From Hemibagrus wyckioides (lineage: Eukaryota > Chordata > Actinopteri > Siluriformes > Bagridae), in NCBI RefSeq assembly GCF_019097595.1, contig NC_080726.1, positions 13,550,205 to 13,614,204 on the forward strand: a stretch of DNA of 64,000 nt. Direction: 5' to 3'. The notes below the pieces were generated by a model. That model had not been told where the DNA came from, searched no databases, and worked only from the letters and a program-made list of their open reading frames with translations. Positions 53,471 to 62,420 of this stretch are shown here, piece by piece. Numbering within the stretch: position 1 is the stretch's first letter; every line of letters begins with the position of its first letter. The position numbers and the translations under genes were made by a program.

Positions 53471-53897
53471 CACTATATTGCCAAAAGTATTCGCTCACCT
53501 GCCTTGACTCGCATATGAACTTAAGTGACATCCCATTCCTAATCCATAAGGTTCAATATGACGTCGGTCCACCCTTTGCAGCTATAACAGCTTCAACTCT
53601 TCTGGGAAGGCTGTCCACAAGGTTTAGGAGAGTATTTATGGGAATTTTTGACCGTTCTTCCAGAAGCGCATTTGTGAGGTCACACACTGATGTTGGACGA
53701 GAAGGCCTGGCTCTCAGTCTCCGCTCTAATTCATCCCAAAGGTGTTCTATCGGGTTGAGATCAGGGGTCACAAATGTTTGTAAAAACAGTCTGCATGCCT
53801 AGGTGCTTGATTTTATACACCTGTGGCCATGGAAGTGATTGGAACACCTGATTCTGATTATTTGGATGGGTGAGCGAATACTTTTGGCAATATAGTG
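53471..53897 (-). mobile_element. 427-bp nonautonomous Tc1-derived element, copy 2
   Basis: Same terminal inverted repeats and TA flanks as the copy at 35656-36082, with identical length and about eight substitutions. The 72-codon transposase C-terminal fragment (minus, 53553-53771) stays open with a few residue changes. It sits 10 bp beyond the minisatellite. Confidence 0.93.
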
Positions 53898-53899
53898 TA

Positions 53900-54098
53900 C
53901 ATGGGGCAGTGTTGGCTCAAGTGGTTAAGGCTCTGGGTCGTTGATCAGGGGTTCAAGCCCAAGCACCAGCAAGTTGCCACTGTTGGGCCCTTGAGCAAGG
54001 CCCTTACCTCTCCAGGGGCACTGTATCATGGCTGACCCTGCGCTCTGACCCCGACCTCCAAGGATGGGATATAATAACATATGACAAATTTAATTTCT
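53900..54098 (+). repeat. tRNA-derived SINE (family 1)
   Basis: Head GGCTCAAGTGGTTAAGGC and B-box region GGGGTTCAAGCCC, body and end (CATATGACAAATTTAATT) as in the 14891 copy, with small deletions. It follows directly on the 427-bp element. Confidence 0.85.
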
Positions 54099-56730
54099 AT
54101 CCACATATTCACGCACACCCATACACACATCCACCTCACATCCACCTATCCCCCCAACACTGAATTGGTGTGTAGGTGTCATTCTGAATCTGTGGTACAT
54201 ACACACGAATTCAGATATACCCCATACACACATACACACGTCATAAACCCCATCACACACACCCATCCACACATATCCACCCACCACCCCACACACATAT
54301 ATGTTAAATGTTAGAGCTTTCTCAATGCTAACAGGACACTGAGAGCTTCACGCAAACACAAGTGAGCTGTGTACACTCATTTCTCACTTCAGTCTTTACT
54401 CTGATATTTTGCTAGACATTGTGTGTGTGTGTGTGTGTGCAGGAGAGATATCTGAAAGCTTTGATATTTTTTTTAATGTCTTGATTTAACCAGTTATAAG
54501 AGCCAAAATAATCAAAAATAAGTTTCTCATAGGGACAAACATGGTTTTGTGTGATTGTGTGTGTTTTTGTGTGTGTGATTACACTCATTATTAGTATTTT
54601 ATTCTTTAAAACAAACACGTTGCACACGTGTTGTACATGCTTCTTTAATAAAAAAAAAAAACCCTTTCCTGTATTTCAGTATGTTCTTCCTCTCTGTACA
54701 TTAGTATCCGATCTCGTCTGGTCCTTATGCAGCACACACGTGATCAGAGCGCTGTTAAACTGCTGTCACTCTGGAGAAACTCATCAGAAAAATCAGAAGC
54801 TTGCTCTTTCCCAACCTCGAAATGCTTCCCGTCTCAGAGCATATGGCTGTGTTTGTCCCGCGATAAATAATTCAAAAAGTCTGATTAAAATTTTGCGCTC
54901 GCGTGTTCTGAGGAATTCTGCCTCCTGCCCCGTGTCCGTCTGTGTTTGTCTGACAGGTGGAAAAGAGGAGAAAAGGAGGGCTGCATGTTTTCCCCTGCAC
55001 TCTGATGGAGGTTTAGCTTGTACGCGGGTGGCGGGACGCGGCTTTTCTCTCTCTCTCTCCCGTGGCCGTGTGAATTTAAGTCTCAGATTGCCTTTTGCGT
55101 TTATCGGCTGTGTGTAAACACGTTTCCGGTGCTGACTCTGGCAGGTATTCCCTCCTGTCCCCCTGCTGATACATGTGGCAGTTAATGAAAAAAAAGTGGT
55201 CCAGCTGAATTTCCAATTAGATTGCTTACTTGAAGGAGATCAGACAGTCTGATACAGTAAGTTTGCTAAGGCAGTGGTGAGGAAACGGACAGAACGGGAA
55301 ACATACATGAGTGACACGTGACTCTGGACAGATTTCTCCGATTTATTTAGCGACACTGAGTCAGACACGGTTTTCATCCTTTTGGCAGATATAGTGCTGA
55401 AGGTCACAGTTCACATGGAAATAATTCCAGCGTTTGTTATTGTTTTATATTTTATACGAGCACTTTCTTGGTTCTCACTTTGCCTGGACTGAGTTTTACC
55501 TCATAACAGTCCAGCACTAAGAGCCCATAAAGGCCAGTGTCTCAGAGGGGGAAACACTTAGCCCCCTGCTAATAAGAGACATAAATTTCAGCCTGAGAGA
55601 AACCTCAGTTTCACAAACTACATTTAAAGGCGGTTTTATCGCTGCTCTGGCAGGCCTGCCACGTCTTTGTCTGCTATAAAAGAGGCATTATGATGGAGCT
55701 TAGCCACGGTGCCCCGTCATATGCTATGTATTAATCAACAGCCAAGGTGCCGCCTGTTCGGTCAATTAATGATAATTGGGTTTAATGGTGAAGTAGCTTG
55801 ACCACCATAGGCGCTTTTAATGGTGTTGACTATGGAGTGTGCGAACAGTCGGGCTTTTCCAGTGTTGCCGTCTGCTACCTCTCCCGTCCTCTCTTTTGAT
55901 TTTTCCTCTCCGTCCACAAAACTCGGCTAATTAATTCCTCACCACATCTCTGCACTGTAAGGGAGCTCAGCACGACGGCTGGTGCAAATGCTGACTAAAG
56001 TGGTGTTCCGCATCGATCGGCGTGCAGCAGGCTCGGACTCTGACCCCCTCTGAGCTGTGAGCAACGGCACAAGAGCTAACAAGTAAAGGTCAGGGCCATT
56101 TCCAATGCGACGCCAACATCTCTGCTAGCCACATTAGCATCAGGTAAACACCAAAGAGGCCTTTCCCTGAATCGCTGTTTAACAGACACGCTCTCCAAGA
56201 ATCTCTTTTTCTCTGCTTTTTTTCTTCCTGTCCTCTCAGTATACAGAAAGCTCTTATCTGTTAGAGGTGCTCAGCCCCCTTACATACAGAGGAGACGCTC
56301 TTTATCCTTTAGGCCTTTCTCTTATACAGGCCAGAGATTAGACACTGCATAATCTTTGTGAGAGTGTGTGTCTATGTATGTGTGTGTGTGCGTGTGTGCG
56401 AGAAAGCTTTTATCCTACAATCTACTGGATGCTGGAAGGAGGAGTTCATCTCAAACGAATGGCTCAAGGCGATCTCAGGGCCGCAGCAGCAGAAAAGACG
56501 TGTGTGATATGTCCTTTCCTGTGTAGGTGAAGGTATTGTGTATGACTAATCATGTGCCTGGGAATTGGATAGAGCAGAAAGATCAGTACTCTCTAATATC
56601 TTCGGACTTTTACTGCCTCATTTTAAGCCGATTGTGTGGCTTAGAGTAGGAGAAAGGATTTGAATAAATGCATGCTGTTTGTTATTGTATTTCCACATTA
56701 TTTTATCTATCATCAATAGAATAAATGACA
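54099..56730. other. Intronic stretch, CA-rich at left, candidate conserved block at right
   Basis: 54099-54300 is CA/CCA-rich and resembles a decayed edge of the minisatellite. TG tracts lie at about 54420-54439 and 56368-56390. The 188-codon plus frame at 54551-55117 spans dissimilar sequence, including poly-A and CT tracts, and shows no domain. 55560-55830 is repeat-free with homeodomain-type sites. Confidence 0.5.
55763..55778. promoter_or_regulatory. Paired homeodomain-type site
   Basis: CAATTAATGATAATTG has 6-bp perfect inverted arms CAATTA/TAATTG around ATGA. TAAT cores on both strands fit cooperative homeodomain binding. This is a motif match only. Confidence 0.3.
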
Positions 56731-57026
56731 GCGGTGTTGTAGTGTAGCGGATAGCGTTGACCTCACAGCTCCAGGATGCTGAGCTCCAGTTACTTCCTGT
56801 GAATGTTCTCCCACGTCCTCTGTGTTCTCCAGTGTCCTCCAACCTTGCTAAAACCTATGAGAAGGTGGAATGGCTAAGATAAATTGCCTCAAGGTGTGTG
56901 TGTGTGGGTGTGTGTGTGTAGAGACACATGATATAGACATCCCCTCCTATGCGTATTCCAGGGATCGGCTCCGGATCAAGCGCAACCCTGACCAGGATAA
57001 AACGTTTACAGAAGATGAATGAATAT
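56731..57026 (+). repeat. Degenerate tRNA-derived SINE (family 2)
   Basis: Head TGTTGTAGTGTAGCGGATAG, body TGTTCTCCCACGTCC, tail CCTGACCAGGATAAAACG and GATGAATGAATA. A TG tract sits inside. Confidence 0.7.
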
Positions 57027-57611
57027 AATATCTGAGTCCTAATAGTGATGTTGTGTAATATTGTGTGTGCAATAATCTGACACCGTGTTCTCGTTAACAG
57101 ATACACTACCTATACACTAGTTCTAGCTCTACTAAGACATAACATTTGTTTAGTGAACATAGTGATGCTAAGCTATTTGAGATATAGCCTGAATTTAGAA
57201 TCTTTAAATATTTGAAGATAAATGTCACCAGAAATGTAAACACAGAAATTTGTTTTGTGTATATTACAATCATGTGTAGATTCATTAGGACTCAAATGAA
57301 ATATCATGTTTTATTGAATCTTTATCTATCTATCTTTATTTTTTATCTGTTATTAAATTTTTTTTAATCGGATTTGACAAATCTGCTCTGTAGCATGTGC
57401 AGGTAATGGGCTTCACATCTGGAAAAACCTGAGCTTACTTTTAAAAGACTAAACTTGTGCAGCTGTACGTGTGTTGTGCTCTTTGACAGCGTGTCGGAGC
57501 AGGTAAACACACACAGGAGAAGGAAATCCACAATGCTTGCTGTAATATTTGTTTGCACTGATATTGTGACAGTGACGGGTGATACAGTCCTCTGAACCTG
57601 AACCAGACAGA

Positions 57612-57654
<43 letters not shown>

Positions 57655-58554
57655 TGAGCACATTATAGAGACCGACACTTAAATATGAAGCCGGCTCTGA
57701 CTCTGTCTCTCTCTATCTGGCATTAGTGCAGCCCCAGTCACAGGTATCTTCTCTCACTTTGCACAAACCAGGACACAGCTTGCTCGGGGTCTGTTACCTA
57801 GCGACTGTCACTGAGGGCAGCATGCCAAGGGAGCGTACTCCCTCACATCATGGCATTTCTCTAAAGGTGGACCTGCTGGTCTGTGGGAGTCTTAAGATCC
57901 AAGCAGGGAGTCTGCCTGTTCTTAGGCCTTAGGTTTGTCACCTAACAAAAACAGTGTAGAACTGAAGAGTCTAGTTTCGGGGTCATTTCTGAGTCATTCG
58001 AGGCTTTTCTGGTCTGTAGAGCAGGTTTAATGTGATAGACTAGCATAAATATGCATTAGTGCGGTAGTCGCACTCGTCTTCTGCAGTGGAGGATAACAGT
58101 TCTCATCAGTCTGAGTGTGTGTGCCAGTCAGAGTGACTCTTATTGGGGATGATTGAGGCTGATGAGGCGCATTAAGCCTGGCGGCTTCACTCTTTGTTAT
58201 GCCGCTGATTGACGGCTCTGTGAGCAGGTGTTTGCTTCTGCATCCTCTGCTTTAGGGTTACTCTGCTCTCAAGGCTGCAGGCGGGACCTCGGCATCCACT
58301 TTCATATGGATATTTGTGTGTGTTTGTGTTATGGTCACTGTGTGTGGGGTGACCTGCCAGGCTCCTTCGATCAGACTCCTGTTGGATTCAGACTGCTCAC
58401 AGGCATTATATGTTTCCTTAGGCGTGTGTGTGTGCATGTGACTGGATGCAATGTATAAGCGAGGGTGTTGCAGGCATGTCAGAATAAATTGAATTGATCA
58501 GGTTTTATTTGCATTTTCATATTCACACATCGAATACCTAAACATTTCAGACTC
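57027..58554. other. Intronic single-copy sequence with a GA tract
   Basis: Short TATC-type repeat near 57321-57338 and (GA)n at 57607-57651. No gene supported. Confidence 0.55.
57607..57651. repeat. (GA)n microsatellite
   Basis: GA repeat with one CAAA interruption. Confidence 0.93.
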
Positions 58555-59103
58555 GAATGCCAATCATGTAGCAACAGTGCAGTGCATGCAGTCATGCAGA
58601 TACAAGAGCTACAAGGGCTTCTTGTAATGTTCAGAATTAAGGATTAGAAGATTAGAAAAAAATCTGTGACCACTGTAACCTCAGATTCCTGTTTCTGACA
58701 GACAAAACTGGACCCCAGTGTGGTCTTTTGCTCAAGGTTCAACATGATGTCCAAGGTTCAGCATGATCTGTGGAAGATGATTTTTTTGCTGATTATTTGA
58801 GTTACTGCCATCTTCCTGTCAGCTCGAACCAGTCAGGCGATTCTCTTCGCACTGCTCTGGATGTTTTTTTGCAACACTTTGTGTAAACTCTAGAGACTGC
58901 TGTGTTTAAACCAGCCCTTCTGGCACCAACAGCCGTGTCACGGTCAAAGTCACTGAGGTTATATTTCTCCACATTCTGGTGTTTGATGTGAACTTTAACT
59001 GAAGCACTTGATGTCTAGCTGCATGTTTTTGGGAATTGCGATACTGGCTTGTGATTGACTGACTGGATAACTGCAGGCATGTATAGTTCCTAATAAAGTG
59101 GCC
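58555..59103 (-). mobile_element. Rearranged Tc1-like relic with inverted 5' segment
   Basis: Same family as 25906-26465. About 58559-58610 reads forward (CAATCATGTAGCAACAGTGC, then ATGCAGATACAAGAGCT). About 58690-59103 is reversed, with CTGTCAGCTCGAACCAGTC, GATGTGAACTTTAACTGAAG and the terminus TTCCTAATAAAGTGG. No intact transposase. Confidence 0.7.
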
Positions 59104-59382
59104 AGCGAGAGTATGTTGAATAGGATGCCTCTGGAATTTTCGTGAGTTTTTTTGTGTGTAGATCCTGTAAGACATTATTAAGCTAAATCTGAAGCATTTC
59201 GATTTATAATAAACTCAACACTGTCTATGTTTGTGCCTCATGTCTGTTGCAGCATCAAGTTATTAATACAGTAATATTCATATTCATGTTTAATATTCAA
59301 ATAAATCTGGATCTATATCTTCTATGTAATTAAAAGTCAAATATCATTTTTTTTAGAAGAATTTGACAGCCAGAGTTTACAC

Positions 59383-59409
59383 ACTAATATTTTTTCTCTT
59401 CTCTTTCAG
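59383..59409 (+). promoter_or_regulatory. msi2: Splice acceptor region of the msi2 exon
   Basis: A pyrimidine-rich run (59390-59407) leads into CAG at 59407-59409. CTAAT at 59384-59388 fits the yUnAy branch-point pattern and puts the branch adenosine at about 59387, 22 nt before the exon. The assignment rests on consensus only. Confidence 0.75.
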
Positions 59410-59458
59410 GTAGAGGATGCCATGCTTATGTTTGATAAAACTACAAATAGGCATAGAG
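59410..59458 (+). CDS. msi2: Internal exon of Musashi RNA-binding protein 2 (RRM2 segment)
   Basis: Musashi proteins bind UAG-containing RNA through two RRM domains and control translation of target mRNAs, mainly in the cytoplasm of stem and progenitor cells. The 49 nt translate in frame 0 as VEDAMLMFDKTTNRHR, leaving one G that starts the next codon (Gly in the family). This is the part of RRM2 leading into its RNP1 motif (RGFGFVTF in the family), which must continue in the next exon. Glu at residue 2 fits MSI2; MSI1 has Asp there. The exon lies between a TTTCTCTTCTCTTTCAG acceptor and an AG|GTAAGT donor, so the upstream intron is phase 0 and the downstream intron phase 1. No other msi2 exon was found in the window. 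The sequence cannot tell the teleost paralogues msi2a and msi2b apart. The exon is intact, so nothing suggests a pseudogene. Confidence 0.92.
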
Positions 59459-59486
59459 GTAAGTGTGTGTGTGTGTGTGTGCGCGC
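59459..59486 (+). promoter_or_regulatory. msi2: Splice donor followed directly by a (TG)n tract
   Basis: The donor GTAAGT (59459-59464) is close to the vertebrate optimum. It runs straight into an alternating TG tract to about 59481 and then GCGCGC. UG-rich RNA just downstream of a 5' splice site is a known binding context for splicing regulators such as CELF proteins and TDP-43. Regulation here is an inference. Confidence 0.7.
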
Positions 59487-59489
59487 AGG

Positions 59490-59938
59490 CAGTACCAGTC
59501 AAATTGAATATAGGTAAAAATTTATTCACAGAGAAGACATTTTGATGTAAAGCTTTATGCTTGGAAAGTGTTTCTAGGGAAAACATAAATAGTTCATTTG
59601 ATGCCGATATATGAATTTATTTCAAAACAAGCAGGTTTCATTTATCACACAAGGAAAACTGCAAACTAATACTTGGTATATGAGAGGACTGCAAGACCCT
59701 TGAAGAAAGCAGATGGCTCAGGATCCTGAATCTGCTTGAGCAAATGCCAAGCATGTGCAATGTGCAGTGTTTCACCGAATCTACTCTCACAGCATCTACA
59801 ATTCTATATTCTTTGATTTGTTGAACATTTTTGTATCCCCGCTTAATTCCTTATACCCTAAGATTATATAATGCGTGTTTTCAGTAGGACTTTAAGAATA
59901 TGGAAAAGACAACCTTCCTTAACTTTTGACTGGTACTG
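59490..59938 (+). mobile_element. Tc1-derived nonautonomous element next to the msi2 donor
   Basis: Inverted termini CAGTACCAGTCAAA and TTTGACTGGTACTG bound 449 bp. The interior (ATGGCTCAGGATCCTGAATC, then TGCTTGAGCAAATGCCAAG) matches the C-terminal transposase part of a common fish Tc1 family, plus strand. No flanking TA is preserved. It starts 31 bp after the donor dinucleotide begins. Confidence 0.8.
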
Positions 59939-60545
59939 ACTGTGTGTGTACGTGTTTCTGCATGCTATCACCGTGTCCCATGTCCTTGTGTTTTGCTTAG
60001 CTTGTAACTCATGGCTCTATTTTACAGACACTAAAGCTAGTATTATCCCCTAAGAATACTTTGCACACTATGCTACATTATAGCATTACATCTTCAAGGA
60101 CATGTGGCCCTCAAGGTTAAGGCTAATGTGGCCCAATAAAAGCTTGGTGTGCTCACTGTAACCAATCAATCGCCTCGATTTGATTATCTCGACATTTACC
60201 TGCACACGTACAGCAAGGAATGCTTCCCCGACCCGGTACACTCATGCCTACAGGCTTCAGTAATATACAATCCCTTCTCTTACGACTCCACTTTAGCTTA
60301 TTGGCCACTCGTACTATATATCTGTATTTCCTCCAGAGGAATGAACAGGCCAGAGATTGTGTGTTGGAATGACTGTTAAGTAGTTTAAAGTGCTGTGTAC
60401 TTTTGGAGTGGCCAAAGGACGCCGTGTCTTCATGTTGTTTTTCTGCCCACTTTTCTCAGTCTTGAAGGAGGAAGCTGACTTCAGGGTTACACATGTTTAA
60501 CAGGTCTGAATCCACTAGAATAATTTTTGCTCTTTATTGAAAGTG
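59939..60545. other. Intronic sequence, no feature seen
   Basis: Plain mixed-composition DNA between two Tc1 relics. No gene. Confidence 0.55.
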
Positions 60546-61923
60546 TAGCAACAGTCAGCCATGACATTAAAATCACATGGCAACTATTGTGTAGGTCCCC
60601 AAACAGCTCCGATCAAGTCTTGTAAGGTGCAAACTCTGTGGATCAAAGGGTTTGTCCAGCACATCCCACAGATGCTGCATCGAATTGAGATATGGAGAAT
60701 GTGGAGAGTCAACACCTTCATGGTCCTCAAACCATTCCCGAACTATTTTTTGTTTGCAGTGTGGCAGTGAGCAATATCCTGCTCAAAGAGGCCACTGACA
60801 TTAGAGAATGCCATTGCCATGAAGGGATGTACTTTAGAAGAAGAAGAAGAACTGAGGGCACAATGCCTTATTATTGGCACATTGGACAGCACAGTGGACA
60901 TACATTACAGCACAGTGGACTTCTTTTCTTCACATATCTCAGCTGAGGAAGTTGGAGTCAGAGCTATGATACAGTGCCCCTGTAGCAGAGAGGGTTAAGG
61001 GCCTTGCTCAAATGCCCAACAGTGGAGCTTGGTGATCCTGGGGCTGTGGCTTGAACCCCAATTCTCCAATCAACAACCCAGAGCCTTAACCATATGAGGT
61101 ACCACTGTCCCATGAACTTGGTTTGTGTACTCGGCCTGCATTAGTGTTTAGGTTGGTGGTACATATCAAAGTAACATCCACACTGACGTCAGGACATATT
61201 TACTAGCAGAACATCAAGCTGCTCCACCTTAAAGGGCTAGCCTTCCTCCCATAATGCGTTCTGGTGCCATCTTTTCCCCAGAAAAAGTGACAAACACATG
61301 TTCTCATGTAACATCTACATGATGTTAAAGTGATTTATCAGACCAGGCCACAATTTCAGTTGCTTTATTGTCCAGTTCTGATGCTCACATGTTCACAATA
61401 GATGCATTGGGCAGTGTACAGGGGTCAGCATTGGCTCTTTGTCCGGACTGCAGCTATACAGCCCCATACACACCAAGCCGTGATGCACTGTGTGTTCTGA
61501 CACCTTTCTATCACCGCCAGCATTAACTCTTTCAGCAATTTGTGCCGCAGTAGCTGTTCTGTAGGATCAGACTAGACAGGCTAGCTCTCACTTACCATGC
61601 ACATCAGTGAGTCTTAGCCCATGTCCCTGTCAACAGCTCATCAGTCATCCTCCTTTGGGCCATATTTGATAGGTACTAAACACTGCATACCGGAAACTCT
61701 TCACAAGACCTGCTGATTTGGAGTTGCTCCAGTCATCTTACCCAGCACAATTTGGTCCTCTTCAAAGTTATTTTTACACTTGCCCATTTTTCCTGCTTCA
61801 AACACTGCAACTTCTAGAACTGGGTGTTTACTTGCTGCCTAATATATCCCACCCCGTAATAATCAATGCCTTTCACCTCACCCTCACCTGTCAGTGATTT
61901 TAATGTTATGGCTGATTGGTGTA
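60546..61923 (-). mobile_element. Degenerate near-full-length Tc1-like transposon with nested SINE
   Basis: Inverted termini contain CAGCCATGACATTAAAATCA and the complement of GTGATTTTAATGTTATGGCT. Interior phrases such as GTCCAGCACATCCCACAGAT, AAAGTAACATCCACA, ATCAGACCAGGCCAC and TGCCTAATATATCCCACC belong to a common fish Tc1 family, with transposase on the minus strand. The frame is broken by substitutions, indels and a ~300-bp SINE at 60832-61137, so it is a dead copy. Confidence 0.85.
60832..61137 (-). repeat. tRNA-derived SINE (family 1) nested in the Tc1 relic
   Basis: Reverse-oriented family-1 body (GGTTAAGGGCCTTGCTCAAA, GGCTTGAACCCC, CCCAGAGCCTTAACCATAT) interrupts a point that is continuous in the Tc1 family. 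An AGA repeat sits at its 3' end (60837-60851). Confidence 0.75.
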
Positions 61924-61981
61924 TATTTTATTTTAAATACTAAAAATATTTAGTTAATAATATTTAATAAACATTCACATA

Positions 61982-62197
61982 CACTGTATGATCAAAAGTA
62001 TATAAGCACCTGACCATCACACCTGTTGCCAGAACTGTCCAGTACAGAATTGTACAGCATGTCTTTGTACTGTATGCTTTAACATTAAAATTTCCTTTTA
62101 CTGAAACTTAAAAGCCCAATATGTTCATTAAGGAAGGTCTGTAAGGACATGGTTTGGTGTGATGATCAGGCTTCCACATTCTTTTGGTCATATAGTA
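61982..62197. mobile_element. 216-bp Tc1-type MITE
   Basis: Inverted termini CACTGTATGATCAAAAGTAT and the complement of CTTTTGGTCATATAGTA, flanked by TA (61980-61981 and 62198-62199). The interior is a deleted relative of the family seen at 47764-48442. Noncoding. Confidence 0.82.
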
Positions 62198-62199
62198 TA

Positions 62200-62420
62200 G
62201 TAGTGGGCAGTTGGTAGCTCAAGTGGTTAAGGCTCTGGGTTGTTGATCAGATGGTCGGGTTTCAAGCCCCAGATCTGCCAAGCTGCCACTGTCAGGCCCT
62301 TGAGCACGGCCCTTAACCGTCTCTGCTCCAGGGGCACTGTATCATGGCTGACCTTGTGTTCTGACTCCAACTTCCAAAGTTATACAAAGAAAGCATTTCT
62401 GAAAACATGACAAAAAAATA
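62200..62420 (+). repeat. tRNA-derived SINE (family 1)
   Basis: Head GGTAGCTCAAGTGGTTAAGG and B-box region GGGTTTCAAGCCCC, body as in other copies, and a degraded tail (AACATGACAAAAAAATAG). It abuts the MITE. Confidence 0.85.

Noticed and set aside
49653..53802. Three plus-strand frames of about 1,240-1,284 codons (His/Thr/Ser/Pro/Ile-rich)
   Set aside because: They are the three readings of the core-plus-CA minisatellite. Being open in all three frames shows the unit lacks stops and does not encode a protein.
54551..55117. 188-codon plus-strand frame
   Set aside because: It passes through TG, poly-A and CT tracts, and its translation changes character along its length. No motif or splice context supports it.
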